From Symbiodinium natans (taxonomy: Eukaryota; Sar; Dinophyceae; Suessiales; Symbiodiniaceae), in NCBI GenBank assembly GCA_905221605.1, contig CAJNDS010001447.1, positions 141,501-205,500 on the forward strand: a DNA stretch of 64,000 bases. Direction: 5' to 3'. The notes under the pieces were generated by a model, which saw nothing but the letters and a program-made list of their open reading frames with translations, was not told where the DNA came from and made no database searches. A program made the position numbers and the translations under genes. Positions 1 to 10,930 of the stretch are shown one piece after another; positions within the stretch are counted from its first letter, which is position 1; each line of letters opens with the position of its first letter.

Positions 1-595
1 TGTCGAGCACTAAACTGGAACACAATAATGTGAATACCTTGTTCCACCCCATATAACACTATGCAGCCGGTACTTTCACCCTGCTGTGCGGGAGGAGATC
101 TTCAAAGACAAGGGCTGCTCCGTGACTTCATAGCCCGATGCTACATCCCGGGGGGGGACCCCGCGCAGCACAAGGCACAACCCCCGAAATAGACACTATG
201 GAGGCAAATGTGGGGAAGCCTAAGAAAAACCCAAAGAACTACAACCCGATAACCCTAAACCCTAAACTCTGTAAACCCTAAGCTTGTGCCTCCAGCTCGT
301 GTAGCAGCAATGGAGCAGCCACCTCCATACAAAATTCTGGGGTCTTCTTGAAAAGGGCTATGGGCTTTATAAGGTTCTATAGGGCTTATAATGAAGAGTT
401 TTATAAGAAGCTTTAGGGTTATAGGGTTCACAAGGTTGATAGGGTTTATAGGGTTTAGGCTTGTTTGGGGTGTGGGCTTTGGAAAGGGCTCTGGGGTTGT
501 TGAGGCAACAGTTGCCTGTATTCACCCTCCCCCCCCTCCCGCCCCAACCTTAAGCCTTCTGAGGGCTTGTCGTTTTGTTGAAAATATGTTGCCAG
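1..595. other. Left flank, no gene recognised
   Basis: Mixed unique DNA with degenerate CCCTAAA copies near 245-290 and TTTATAGGG-like copies near 405-460. Short frames exist but none has a recognisable motif, and none is longer than chance allows. Confidence 0.5.
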
Positions 596-730
596 GCCAA
601 GCTGAATTGCCTCATCACCTTCCGCACCAAGACGCGCAAGTGGCGCAAGAACCTCCAGGGTTACTCCTGGAAGACAGAGCAAGAGATGACTGATGAGCTC
701 AAGTGGCCGCAGAAGCTAAACACAAATTAG
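596..730 (+). CDS. Candidate exon, 44 codons, function unknown
   Basis: An open frame follows a CCAG|G acceptor-like site and ends at TAG. The product is basic and aromatic (it includes TFRTKTRKWRKNLQGYSW) and its codons look like the better exons of the window. I do not recognise a family. It lies upstream of the FH2-like exon on the same strand and could belong to the same transcript, but I could not show frame continuity. Confidence 0.3.
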   Translation, partial: AKLNCLITFRTKTRKWRKNLQGYSWKTEQEMTDELKWPQKLNTN

Positions 731-934
731 CACCGCCATATGTCTTTCAAGAAGAACATCTGTGTGTGTGATCACAAGAAACAGTAGAGCCCTTCCGCCC
801 AACTCCCAAGCCAGGAGCAGAGTGGCTGGTGCCATGAAGTACTGCGACAAGCGCAAACTCACGAAGTGCCATGCTTGTCATGGCATCCTGTTTTTTTTGC
901 ACGTGTGAGGACTTTATTTGTTTCAGTGTTGCAG

Positions 935-1337
935 TGTTAAAACGCATAAGGGTTCATGAGGGTGGGCCTCCTGAAAGGAAAGACATTTACGATCCCAGCA
1001 TCAAGAAGTTTCTTGTCCTTGTTCGGGACGACGTGGAATCAGCCGAAGAGAAGCTTCAAGAGCTTCAGCAGGAAATGGTGGACATGGGCTTGATGTCCAG
1101 CGACTTCGAGCTAGGCGACCTTTTGGACGACCCAGATGGCTCCGGCAGCGATGGTGGCACAGGCGCTGGGACTGGTGGAGGTGGGGGCGCTGTCAGGCGA
1201 AAGCTTGAGGAGTTCCCTCAGGTAGAGGGTGACGAAACACTCCAGGAATACCTGGGACAGTATCGGCGGGCGATCCTCTCGCGCAAAGCCTTGGTCAAGG
1301 TGGCCAAAGAGAGGCTGGAGAAGGACCAGGCGAAAGG
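935..1337 (+). CDS. Exon resembling the C-terminal part of a formin FH2 domain
   Basis: The frame follows a TTGCAG acceptor and ends at a GG|GTATGAGT donor; reading on only adds a few residues to a TAG. The product has a helix rich in E, K, L and Q (VLVRDDVESAEEKLQELQQ), a Gly-rich low-complexity loop, and a second helix (LQEYLGQYRRAILSRKALVK). This order resembles the end of FH2 domains, where two helices are joined by a variable linker and then a basic tail. FH2 proteins nucleate actin filaments. The similarity is judged by eye only, no catalytic residue can be tested, and a generic coiled coil is possible. Confidence 0.4.
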
Positions 1338-1952
1338 GTATGAGTACCTTGCCTCATAGAAGGTAGAGTGTTCCTGGCCCTGAGCTCTGCCCCACCCCTG
1401 CCCGCCCCTCCCTACTCCCCCCCACTCCCCCCCACTCCCTCCCTTCCTTCCCTCCCTTCCCTTGAGTCTTGCGAGGGTTTTCTACAGGGAAGGGTTCTTC
1501 AGGATTATATGGTGTGTAGGGTCTCTGATTGAGGCTCTGTAAATTTCTGAGGGAGCTTTGTAGGGTTTTAGCGTCATGTCTGAGGACTGACATGCGCAAC
1601 CTCGAGGCTTCTGCGGGTCTCCTGGAATGACCCGAGTCATCTGAATTTTAAATTCCTATATAAGGTCAAACATGATGTAAACCCTATAAACCCTAAACCC
1701 TATGAACCCTAAACCCTATAACCCTAAACCCTAACCCTAAACCCTAAACCCTAAATCCTATAAACCCTAAACCCTATAAACCCTATAACCCTAAACCCTC
1801 TAAACCCTAAACCCTAAACCCTAAACCCTATAAACCCTATAAACCCTAAACCCTAAACCCTATAAACCCTAAACCCTCTAAACCCTAAACCCTAAACCCT
1901 ATAAACCCTATAAACCCTAAACCCTAAACCCTATAAACCCTAAACCCTAAAG
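1338..1952 (+). repeat. Probable intron with telomeric CCCTAAA/CCCTATAAA tract
   Basis: After the GTATGAGT donor there is a C-rich stretch (1381-1460), a short unique piece, and about 270 bp (1678-1950) of CCCTAAA mixed with CCCTATAAA and CCCTCTAAA. It ends CCCTAAAG just before the next exon-like frame, so the tract would occupy the 3' part of an intron. Confidence 0.5.
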
Positions 1953-2052
1953 ACACGCAAGGCAAACTCTCCAGCTATTTGAATGACATGGCCAAGCTGG
2001 AAGCTGGATCCACTGGCCGTGCGCCCCTGGTCTACATTATAGCCATCTTATT
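1953..2052 (+). CDS. Candidate exon of the same locus
   Basis: A short frame (in part GKLSSYLNDMAKLEAGSTGR) directly follows the CCCTAAAG end of the telomeric tract. It faintly resembles the FH2 segment preceding the conserved HYL motif, but that segment should lie upstream of the 935-1337 exon, so either the locus is rearranged or the resemblance is accidental. A further acceptor-like site (TTTTACAG) and exon-like frame lie at about 2268-2384, after a poly-G run at 2193-2230. Confidence 0.22.
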
Positions 2053-2427
2053 TGTGGTTCTTCTATAGGGTACCTTGTGTAGGGCCAGAGACTCACCCCT
2101 ATCAGGATTGAACTTGTACGGGTTTAGGGTTTTCAGCGGTGTCCCGCCTCCTCAGGAGGCCGGTCTCATCAGCAGCAGATGAATGGCCAGCACGGGGGGG
2201 GGGGGGGAGGGGGGGGGGGGGGGGGGGGAGAGGGTCAGGGTTGACCTGTATGGTTTTTGTTTTACAGGGTTTGGAAAGGGTTGAAGCAGGTTATATCTCA
2301 GGACAGGGTATGTTTCTACCTATAGGCCCGATACCCAGGAAGCAGAGCTACGTCAGTCTGGTGGAGAGCATCAGGTCGGAGTGACTTTGATGATGTTTCC
2401 AGAAATATTTTACCACAAGTATGTATA

Positions 2428-2621
2428 GGGGTTTAGGGTTTAGGGTTTAGGGTTTAGGGTTTAGGGTTTAGGGTTTATAGGGGTTTAGGGTTTATAGGGG
2501 TTTAGGGTTTATAGGGTTTAGGGTTTAGGGTTTAGGGTTTAGGGTTTAGGGTTTTAGGGTTTAGGGTTTAGGGTTTAGGGTTTAGGGTTTAGGGTTTAGG
2601 GTTTAGGGTTTATAGGGTTTA
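2428..2621 (+). repeat. Interstitial TTTAGGG tract
   Basis: About 25 copies of TTTAGGG, with interruptions such as TTTATAGGGG, on the strand carrying the exon-like pieces. Every frame contains stops. It would sit in an intron of the 0.9-3.05 kb locus if that is one gene. Confidence 0.9.
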
Positions 2622-2959
2622 CCTCTACCAGAGTAGGCTATGTCTGAAGAATAGGGCTTATTTCTGTCTGATCTGAGGAGCATTATGTTCAATACCTACC
2701 ATGCGCAGATCAAGCAGCGCGCTTGAGAAAGCAATCTTTCACTATACCGTATAACAACCCTAAACCCTTTTTAGGCCCTATACCCCCCCCCCCTCTAAAC
2801 CACCCTATAAAAACCCTACTCCCTTTTTCAACTCTAAACCCTGGAGATGTATCCTAAACCCTACCCTTCTTAACACCATAAACTCTTGCCCAGAAACACC
2901 AGCATCGCTCTTTCCGTAATGATAGGGATTTCTACAGAACTTCGGGCCTAGGGTAATAG

Positions 2960-3052
2960 ATCCCTGAAGAACAACAACTCAGGACTTACTTCGCCAAGAC
3001 TGCTGCCAAGACCAAATCCCAGCCCAAGAGAAAACAGACGGACATGGACTGA
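2960..3052 (+). CDS. Candidate C-terminal exon with a basic tail
   Basis: Thirty codons open directly after a TAG acceptor-like site and end at TGA. The product is hydrophilic and strongly basic (KTAAKTKSQPKRKQTD), as expected for a flexible C-terminus. Placement in the upstream locus is an inference from strand and spacing. Confidence 0.35.
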   Translation: MPEEQQLRTYFAKTAAKTKSQPKRKQTDMD

Positions 3053-3358
3053 TCGCTGAGTCAGGGAATGCCACTGCCACTTGCGTTTTGAGCTGCGCGC
3101 CCCATGTGTGTATGTGTGGCCAGTTTTGTATAAAAGGCCTTGTGAATGAAACACTTGCGTGCTCATGATACCATGGGGAGCCAGCTGGGCAAGTTGCTGC
3201 GCGGTTGTTTTTACAGCTGCTGATTTCAAGAAACCGGATTCCTCCAGGAAGCAAAAACAAAGAGTATGCAGTCATAAAATTGGGAGGGAAGGGGGGGTGT
3301 AATACTACTTATTCCTGGTTCCGTGGAGTAAGTAGAACTATTTTTCCCGTGGGCAGGT

Positions 3359-3452
3359 GCTCTCAAACGTCGACATTCCGAACACATTGAGAATGTTGTG
3401 TCTGCCTTTGTGGCTTCTTGGCCCGGTGTTTCAAGTGAAGTAGTGTCAGCTG
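3359..3452 (+). CDS. 5' exon of the transposase-like gene
   Basis: It begins after a GGGCAG acceptor-like site and ends at a G|GTCTGT donor. It encodes ALKRRHSEHIENVVSAFVAS and more, which I recall as the start of a family very abundant in Symbiodinium genomes. Removing the 57-nt GT...AG intron (3453-3509) joins it in frame to the next exon. An earlier exon may begin near 3210 after TTTTTACAG. Confidence 0.5.
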
Positions 3453-3509
3453 GTCTGTCCAATGTCTAATGTGATTTCATAAGGGAAAGAAACACTAAGG
3501 ATTGCACAG

Positions 3510-3708
3510 GTAAAAGGGCGGCCAAACTGGCTGCTTCACAAGCCAAGCTGGCTTCCTGGGAGTATCATCGTGAAGACAAGGAACAGCTCGAGGACTTGAG
3601 CCGTGTGAAAGCCGGAAGTCGCAACTGCTTCCGGGATATGTCGTCCCGGCTGAAAAGCCATGGCTTGATGCTTCCTGTGCCGGTTCATTGGATCCAAAAT
3701 GAACCTGG
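3510..3708 (+). CDS. Second exon of the transposase-like gene
   Basis: It opens after GCACAG and encodes a basic helical segment (AAKLAASQAKLASWEYHRED) ending near LPVPVHWIQNEPG, where several intron starts are possible (GG|GTCTGC is one). The next exon is open from 3782, most simply after CGAG at 3790. The intron of about 80 nt is ordinary unique DNA, unlike the repeat-derived introns elsewhere. The exact donor is unresolved because not every choice keeps the frame. Confidence 0.5.
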
Positions 3709-3790
3709 GTCTGCGTAGAGTAATTTGCGAGCTTGTTTTGTTTTGCCATAGGTGTTTTCTGTCTTTTTCCTGCGACTCTGATCATTCGAG

Positions 3791-5322
3791 GTACACAAGG
3801 TTCAACGCAAGGGCCGTCGAGATATGGTGAGGCTCAAGCCACACCCCATGCTTCCTGTAAGAGCAACATGCCAAGTGGTTTTGAATGGCCGATGGGCGCC
3901 CAAGCTTTTAGCAGGGTGTGCTTTGCAAGACAGAGAATCCTGGAGCAACAAGCTTTTGGCGTTCTGGGAACGGTATCGTAGTGTTGATGGCAGCCACCCC
4001 GTCTTCCGGGATCACGCGAATACTTTGGCGACTTGCATTCCTGCGCTTCTTCATGGAGATGAAGGTGTGGGCCACAGGCGCAGGCCTGTTCTACAGCTCT
4101 CCTGGGGGCCAATGTTGGCCATCGGCAATGGTTCTTGGGACAGGCTGTTTCTCTTCAGCACTTGCCCCTCCAAGCTCTACTCTAAATATAACCAGGGCAA
4201 TGCTGCAGGAAATCCCGTTCTTGATCGGCTCTTGGAGGAAATGGCACGATCAATGCGCACGGCGTATTTTGTTGGTGTTCCGACTTCGGTTGCACAGTTC
4301 TACATTGTTTGCTTGGGCTTCTCTGGGGACCATATTTTTCAAAGCAAAGCCTTTCGCTGTCTCCGGCACCACACCCGGAATGATTTGTGCCCACATTGCT
4401 TGGCCAACCTGTCTGACATTCCTTTCGAAGATGTTTCAATGCGAGCGCTGTGGACGCGGACTGTCTTTACAACTTTGCCTTGGGACACCCCCCCCCACTG
4501 AGGTTCATTCCTGGTGCAGACAAAGCGGAGTTCATCCAGTTTGATCTAATGCATGTTCTGCCCCACGGTTGTGGACGAACGTTCATTGCCTCAGTGATTT
4601 GTATGATGGTGGGGCCTCTGAATTTCTTTCTGCCACCCGGCCGAAAAAGAGGCGTGGAACTGCGGTTGGAAGAAGCATATTCGAGTTTTCGCTCCTTCTG
4701 CCAAGCAAACAAATTTCACCCTCGGGACATGCAGGAGTTTACCAAAGAGAACTTGGCATGGGACAGTACTTCCTGTTTTCCGGATTGTGGGTGCAAGGCC
4801 ATGGATTGCGTCATGCTCTTTCAGTGGTGCATTGATCTTTTTACAAGTATGCCCCTGGAAATGACTGAGCCTATATCCTTGGCGTATGCTGCTTGCTGTG
4901 GCTTTGATGACTTTAACCGACTGTGCTACACTTCGCAGAATCGCATCTTTTGGACAAGGGATGAAGCTCGGAAAGGCTACAAGTTTTTGCGTGCCTTTTT
5001 GAAAGGCTACCGGGCCCTGGCCTGGTATTGGTACGAGCGAAACTGGACCCTCTTTAACATGACGCCTAAGATGCATTACGCATGTCACTGGCTGTGGTCG
5101 CTTCATGAGTTCCTGTTCAATTCAGACAAGACTTGGTTTCTGAATCCTGGAGCTTTTGCCACTCCCATGATGGAAGGATTTGTAGGCTATACGTCGCGAA
5201 TAGCGCGAACAACGCACCCTTCTGGTGTTGCTGTAGGTACCATCAACAAGTATTTGGTAGAGGTACGTAGAGCTTGGATGCAAGGCGATGATGCCTCTGG
5301 AGCCTGTGAGCAGTGCTTGTGA
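3791..5322 (+). CDS. Main exon of a dinoflagellate transposase-like gene, frameshifted
   Basis: About 510 codons in two frames: 3791-4498 and 4498-5322. The first half has PALLHGDEGVGHRRRPVLQL, LFLFSTCPSKLYSKYNQG and a CPHC pair. The second has FDLMHVLPHGCGRTFIAS and TPKMHYACHWLW. I recall near-identical proteins in large numbers from Symbiodiniaceae. The DLMH...H and later KMH motifs recall the catalytic region of CACTA/DUF4218-type plant and fungal transposases, but that is an analogy and I cannot assign a superfamily. The frame changes at nine C (4488-4496), between WDTPP and LRFIPG; one extra or two fewer bases would restore one frame. Either this copy is dead or the homopolymer was miscounted. 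Codon use resembles the other good exons. Confidence 0.75.
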
Positions 5323-6345
5323 CTATCTCACTTATGTATACTGTACTGCCCCGTATGATGTCCCAGCATCAAAGCTGGTAGGTGACCCTGTGTTTTTTCT
5401 AAAGCTGGCATTGGCACTTCCACTGCCCAGGGTTGTGTGCTGTTTCAAGTACACACTAATTCGTAATAAAGGTTTGCCGATTCACTGTGTCTGCTTACTG
5501 TCGGAAAAGTGGCACTGGCATTCCGCGACTTCATCGGGAGGTGCGCCCGGGTACCATGTCAGTCCATTCCTGACCCCCCATCAAGGTTTCGTCCCAGAAC
5601 CTCCCATTCAATGTCTGCTTGCAACGATTCCTTAAAACCCCAAAAAGTAGTCATACCAAAAAAAATTGGTATTACCAGAAATTTTTGGTTTCCAGGATTC
5701 GGAGTATAAAAAGGAGTACGTTAGAGGGACCAGGTAGGGGTTAGGGATTAGGGTGTCAAGTGTGGGGTCTTGGGTTTTAGGGTTGCAAGATTGGGTTTAG
5801 GGTTCAGGGATCAGTGGCTGTAAGTTAGGGTTTAGGTTTTAGGGTCTTCAGGGGTCGGGGTTTTGGACTTTGGGGAACTCTGCAGGTGTCCATGGGCCAT
5901 TGTTTGCGACAAGGGCTCTGCCACCGGACACCCGATGCCAAGTCCGCAAACCCCAAACCCCCAACCCCAAGCTAACCCTAAGTCCTAAACCCGATGAGTC
6001 CTACATCATAAACCCCCAAGCTCTGGAACATCCGGCCAGTGGGGTCCTGCACCCTAAGACGCCCTCTGGCGCTTAGGCTCTCCGACCTGCAAACCCGAGG
6101 GATTCCAGTCCTGAAGCCCCAAGCACAACAGTGCCCCTCAATGAAAAAAGTGACCCCTCTTTCAGCCCGCACATCTAGGGGATTGGAAGCATGACGTCCA
6201 GGTACTTTCCTTGCTTCAAGACCCGCTTGCTGGCAGAGTTGTCTAGAGGAGACATGGACAACTGCTGGGTGTCTAAGAGGGATGCGATGGTACACCAAAA
6301 AGCTTCGAGGCTGTGGTTTAGGGTTTCGGGTGAAGGGTGGGTTTA
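5323..6345. other. Flank of the transposase-like gene and start of the telomeric mosaic
   Basis: 5323-5640 contains short frames that may be 3' exons or untranslated sequence. 5650-5700 has an AT-rich near-palindrome with ACCAAAA/TTTTGGT arms. 5740-6000 is degenerate TTTAGGG and CCCTAAA. A 44-codon minus-strand frame at 6175-6310, following CCCTAAACCACAG, is exon-like but within chance. Confidence 0.45.
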
Positions 6346-6413
6346 GGGTTTAGGGTTTAGGGTTTAGGGTTTAGGGTTTAGGGTTTAGGGTTAGGGTTTA
6401 GGGTTTAGGGTTC
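6346..6413 (+). repeat. TTTAGGG tract
   Basis: Nine near-perfect repeats. It is followed by a 28-bp sequence (AGGGTGGAAAGG...) duplicated at about 6443 and 6478. Confidence 0.9.
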
Positions 6414-7217
6414 AGGGCGCGGATGCTCCAAGCGACGCAAAGCAGGGTGGAAAGGCTTGAGGGCCCTTGAGATGACAGGGTGGAAAGGTATGAGGGCCCT
6501 TGAGCTAACACCCAAAACACCCCAACACCAGGCTTGAGGTTGAGGGCTTAGGGCCTTGGATGTGAGAGCCCTAAGCCCTAAACCCGAAAGACCAACAAAT
6601 ATCGAGGCTCCGGCGGCATAGGCAAACAGCGCCCAGGGAACGCCAAGCTCCTAGGAGGGTTTGGGGGTTTAGGGTCTTCTGACCTGGGTTCTAGGGCTTG
6701 GGGACTTGAGGGTAACTTCTGGAAACCCTAAACCCCAAACCCTAAACCCTAACCCCTAAACCCTAAACCAAAAGGCCCAAGCATCAAAGAAGCGCTTCTG
6801 CAGTGGATACGGAGGAGTTTGCAGCAGCCACCAGCAAAAGAAGTTCCAAGCGAGGTAACCTGCAGCCGTCATGAGGATTTGGGGTTTAGGGTTTAGGGCT
6901 AATTTGTATAGAGTGGGTATTTAGAGCAGCTTGTGCTGTAGGAAGATGGTAGTCAATAAACATACCTGTTCCCAAGATAACCCTACGCTGCCCTTATGAA
7001 CCCATAGGAACCCTAAATCACTGTTCAATCCCCAGTATAGGAATAAACACTGAACCCTAAACCCGAAGGCTTGTAGGACTTCCGTGGGAGTTTGGGTTTA
7101 GGGCTTAGAACTTTTCAAAAACTTCTGTGGACTCTTTCACTCTTTGCCAGCCCTTGTATGTACAGTCACCTAGTGCCTACTGGTAACCTCTCGAAACACA
7201 TCCCGCTAATTTAATTC

Positions 7218-7267
<50 letters not shown>

Positions 7268-9593
7268 AGAACCCTAAACCCTACCCCTATAGAAGGGCAA
7301 AGCCCCCCTTCTTGACTGCGCAGTATAGGGGGGAAGCTTCCCTAGAAAGGGTGAAGAAAGCCCCAGTGGCTGGCCTTGCTTCTGGGGCCCCTGAAACCCT
7401 AAAGCCTAAAACCCTAAACCCGGAACCCCAAAACCCTCCTAAACCCTAAACCCTAAACCCTAAACCCTAAACCCCAAACCCTAAACCCTAAACCCTAAAC
7501 CCTAACCCTACACCCTAAACCGTATTTAACGTGTATTGGGCTCTGTGCCAGACGAGCTTCTGTAGGCGAAGCCCACAGTGGCATTGATCTCCAGGTTGGA
7601 ACTGTTGAGCCTGAGGAGCATGGCAAAGTGTCCCAAGCCTGGACCCAAGACTAACTTTGGAATCAAAGAAGTGCTCGTCTAAAACCCAAGAGGGTTTAGG
7701 GTTTAGGGTTTAGGGTTTGGGGTTTGGGGTTTGGGGTTTGGGGTTTGGGGCTAGGAATACAAAAGGGTACGGTTTTTTGGTGTGAAGGGGCTTGTAAGGG
7801 AACCCAAACCCTAAAAACAGAGGGATGAGGGCCTACTCTGGGTCCGCGAACGAACGTGTTTCGGATGGTTGTAGTAGGGTCTTGGGTGTATGGCGTAGGT
7901 TTCGGGGGCCTACCTTAAGGGACCATGCTGTACCTAGCTGACCACATGGAATGCCTTGCTAACACGTCATAACTGTACACCCTAGACCCCAAAAAAACCT
8001 AAACCCTGCACACCCCCAAAGCCGTAAAAGTCCAAACCAATAGTCAAATCCCAGGATGGCCCTAAGAACCCTCTGCAAAATATTCATGAATATGATCCGC
8101 TTAAACCCAATGAGGGAAAAAAAAAGTCCCAAGGGCCTACCTAGGCTCCCTATGACACTTACTGAGTTCATAAGCCCCCGCCCCAAAGTGTACACTTTCA
8201 GTTCTACAGGAGATTACAGTATCCTAAAAAGTGTAAAGTGTACTCATTCATGTGCTCCCGCCGACCCAAACTCCCCCGTCCGACAGGGTTTAGGGTTTAG
8301 GGTTTAGGGTCTAGGGTCTAGGGTTTAGGGTTTAGGGTTTAGGGTGAACAAGCCTCAACACTAACCCTAACCCTGTCTACTATGAGCTTCAGAACGCCCA
8401 AGCAGTAGAATCAGCCCTATATTGCCCGTAAGGAAGACAATGCTTTTTGGGTGGTTCTTAGGCAAAGAGTAGCTGTATCCTCCTCAAGTCTACCAGGTCC
8501 ATGGCATATTCCAGCAGCCACCAGCTAGTTTGCCTAAGGCTAACCAATGAAAATCATGCTTAGTCGAAGGTTTAGGGTAGGTCCTAGGGTTTAGTAGCGC
8601 CTCTACCCGAGCTCGAACAAACCCCCGCGGTGGTTCACACCCAATGAAAGTTTTTTGCTTTGGCTGTGGAATGGATTTAGGGTCAGGGGTTTAGGGTTTA
8701 GGGGTTTGGGGTTTAGGGTTTAGGGTTGAGGGTTTAGGGTAGAGGCTTAGGGTTTAGGTACAACCTCAGGTGTATGAGTTTGGATCCCTTGGATACTGAA
8801 TTCAGGAGGAACCGCCGGGGGGAGGGATGCGTAGAGGAGCCGACGCTGAACAATTTTAAGCACAAAACCCACCCTGAAACCCTAAACCCTAAACCCTGAA
8901 CCCCTAAGCCCGAAACCCTAAACCCTAAACCCAACATTGCCAAGCGACGGGTGGTCAGCAAGCGTCATGTCCACAACCTGACTCACTTCAACAATTAGCT
9001 GAGCGAGAGTCCTCCTCAACCTGCCTAGCCCAAAGCACTACGAAGCCGTAAGCCCTAAACAATAAACCCTAAACCCTACACCCCAAACCCCCCAAAACCC
9101 TGCTGCTAAGCCCTAAACCCCCTTTTCAGCCCAACTGCTGGCTATTCTGCGACTTTGCATCACGCACTCCATACTGCTATATGTAGTTCCTTCTACGGTC
9201 AGAGAGGTTCCTACTAAAGTAGGAGTCAAAGGACCATCTCTTCTTTTGGGTGAAGTACAAGCGTGGGCCCTCAAATTCTAGGGTCTAGGGTTTGGGGTTT
9301 AGGGTTTAGGGTTTAGGGTGGGCCCTAAAGTGAGTTACAAGCCTTAATAATTAAGTTATAAGTTAAAAGAATTATCTAAGAGGGCCCTTACTTGTAGTGG
9401 ACCTTAAGCCGTGAACCCTTTGAGGGTTTGTCTAGTCCTCAGGGAATCAGTCAGATGTGAGCCAAAACGCGAGAAAAACCGAACTGTTCAAGCTCCCTGC
9501 GCGTTGTTTTAAGGTTTGGGGTTTAATTGAGGGCCGGGGGTTGAAGGGCCTAAACCCTAAACCCTAAACCCTTAGGGATCAGGGCTTTAGAGT
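6414..9593. other. Mosaic of telomeric tracts and unique islands
   Basis: It holds CCCTAAA tracts at 6722-6770, 7438-7512 and 8877-8935, TTTAGGG or TTTGGGG tracts at 7690-7745, 8285-8345 and 9293-9320, and a 49-base C run at 7219-7267. Exon-like frames on + lie at 7566-7682 (38 codons after CTTCTGTAG), 8770-8876, 8933-8998, 9130-9182 and 9443-9509. Each is short enough to be chance. No family is recognisable. Confidence 0.45.
7745..7845 (+). mobile_element. Copy of TIR family E, left end incomplete
   Basis: It shares the internal GGGCTTGTAAGGGAACCCAAA-like segment and the right terminus CCTACTCTGGGTCC with the copies at 34512, 46862 and 49150. The left terminus is lost next to a TTTGGGG tract. 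Confidence 0.45.
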
Positions 9594-9935
9594 TTGGGTG
9601 TTGGCGTTGACAAGAAGATTGCTCGCATAGTGCTCGACCGTCTCCCCTTAGGGCCTGGTTCTCGAACACCCCATGCCCCAAACAGTGGTTTCTACACCCT
9701 CGACCCACAAATGGACGCCCTACACGTACTTCAAGAATCTCCTTTATGGAAAGCTTGTACGGCAAAGACAAGGCCTATAAATCGTAAATCGTAAGCCCTG
9801 TGTAAATCCAGCAATCAGAAGGAGATGAGCTTTTCAATTCACAATCTCAGCACATGCTGGGCCCAACGCCAGAAGGAGGGGGCACAGCGTATGGATGTAC
9901 TGCATGAACAACCTGGCTACATGTGGAACGCAAAG
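9594..9935 (+). CDS. Candidate exons, function unknown
   Basis: Two exon-like frames are close together. At 9594-9794 two overlapping frames are open, one beginning near VDKKIARIVLDRLPL and the other opening after CCCCTTAG at 9652. At 9812-9935 a 41-codon frame runs from AATCCAG to an AAAG|GT donor and contains FSIHNLSTCWAQRQKEG and MDVLHEQPGYMWNAK. I recognise no family, and competing frames mean the assignment is tentative. Confidence 0.28.
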
Positions 9936-10034
9936 GTCTAGGGATTTGGGGTTTCGAGGTCAGGTGAACTCCTGAAGAACGTTGTACGCCCTAGGTGCTG
10001 AGAAACGGAACCTATCCCCAAGAAATGGCAGGGT

Positions 10035-10142
10035 AGGGTTTAGGGTTTGGGGTTTGGGGTTTGGGGTTTGGGGTTTGGGGTTTGGGGTTTGGGGTTTGGG
10101 GTTTGGGGTTTAGGGTTTAGGGTTTAGGGTTTAGGGTTTAGG
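10035..10142 (+). repeat. TTTAGGG tract with an internal TTTGGGG block
   Basis: Two TTTAGGG repeats, then nine uniform TTTGGGG repeats, then five TTTAGGG. The point variant is clustered rather than scattered, which points to local amplification of one altered unit. Confidence 0.9.
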
Positions 10143-10238
10143 GGGACTACAGCCTGACCCCAAACCCGAAACTGCTGCGCGAAGACGAAGATGCACACGT
10201 CTTCGGTGTGCACTCTTGGGGAACTAAACGCTTTGCTG

Positions 10239-10345
10239 GCCCCAAAAGGGGTAGTTCTCTATGTTAGGTTCCCTTTTTGGGTTCCTGTATAATTCGGCAC
10301 CTTGAAACAAGGACCCCCCAAGAAATTTAGAGAACGACCCATATA
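10239..10345. mobile_element. Copy of TIR family G
   Basis: The termini GGGTAGTTCTCTA and TAGAGAACGACCC are inverted repeats. Related ends lie at about 15690-15750, 22243-22330 and 45335-45400. The left flank is an exon-like frame (KLLREDEDAHVFGVHSWG, ending about 10236). Confidence 0.55.
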
Positions 10346-10682
10346 CTTCCCAAGCACTGTGTCACTGCGTTGCCACCGCCGAGGGCTTGAGGGGTTTTGA
10401 CTGCTTGGGCTGGGCAAAGCTGCTGGGCAAAGCTGAGGGCTTGGGGGGCCAGCATTGCCCCAGACTCACCCGTAAGGGGTATAAGGCCTTAAGGAGGGAC
10501 CCCCAGAAGGGACCCTTCTATATACCGTATGTAGTCCCTACTACCTAGGTAGCCCCTAAGTAGCCCTTAAACAACCCCCACCTAAGTAGCCCCTAAACAA
10601 CCCCCACCTAACGCCTAAGGTCCCTTTTGAGGGTGCCTCCTTTAGTCCCTTGACACCCATTTCCCACCCCCCACAAACAAAG

Positions 10683-10737
10683 TCGATGCTTGGAATAACG
10701 TGCCTACAAAGTTTTGAGGTACTGGGTTACTCTATAG
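10683..10737 (+). CDS. Candidate exon before a TIR-element intron
   Basis: It opens after ACAAACAAAG and reads MLGITCLQSFEVLGYSIG up to the boundary of a family C element. Removing that element as a GT...AG intron continues the frame at 10854 as VDILSAYRPESRSKTLYARN. The join is in frame, but both pieces are short. Confidence 0.33.
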
Positions 10738-10853
10738 GTAGCCCTAAGGGTCCATGTACCTTATCATTCTGTACTTGGGCCTTAAAGTCCCTAAATAGGA
10801 GGTACTTTGAGGCCCACGTATTCCTTATTTAGGTACACGGACCCTTAGGGTAG
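10738..10853 (+). mobile_element. TIR family C element, apparent 116-nt intron
   Basis: The ends CCCTAAGGGTCCATGTACC and its inverted partner (one mismatch) bound the element, flanked by TAGGT on both sides. As an intron it is GTAG...GTAG|GT. A second copy at 27994-28106 also interrupts an open frame, one lies at 57458-57560, and a partial one at 11062-11153. Confidence 0.65.
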
Positions 10854-10930
10854 GTGTTGATATCCTGAGCGCCTACAGGCCCGAGAGCCGAAGCAAAACT
10901 CTGTACGCTCGAAACTGCCCCCCAAACTGA
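10854..10930 (+). CDS. Candidate exon after the family C intron
   Basis: It continues the 10683 exon in frame and stops at TGA (10928). The true exon end is unknown. No domain is recognisable. Confidence 0.3.
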
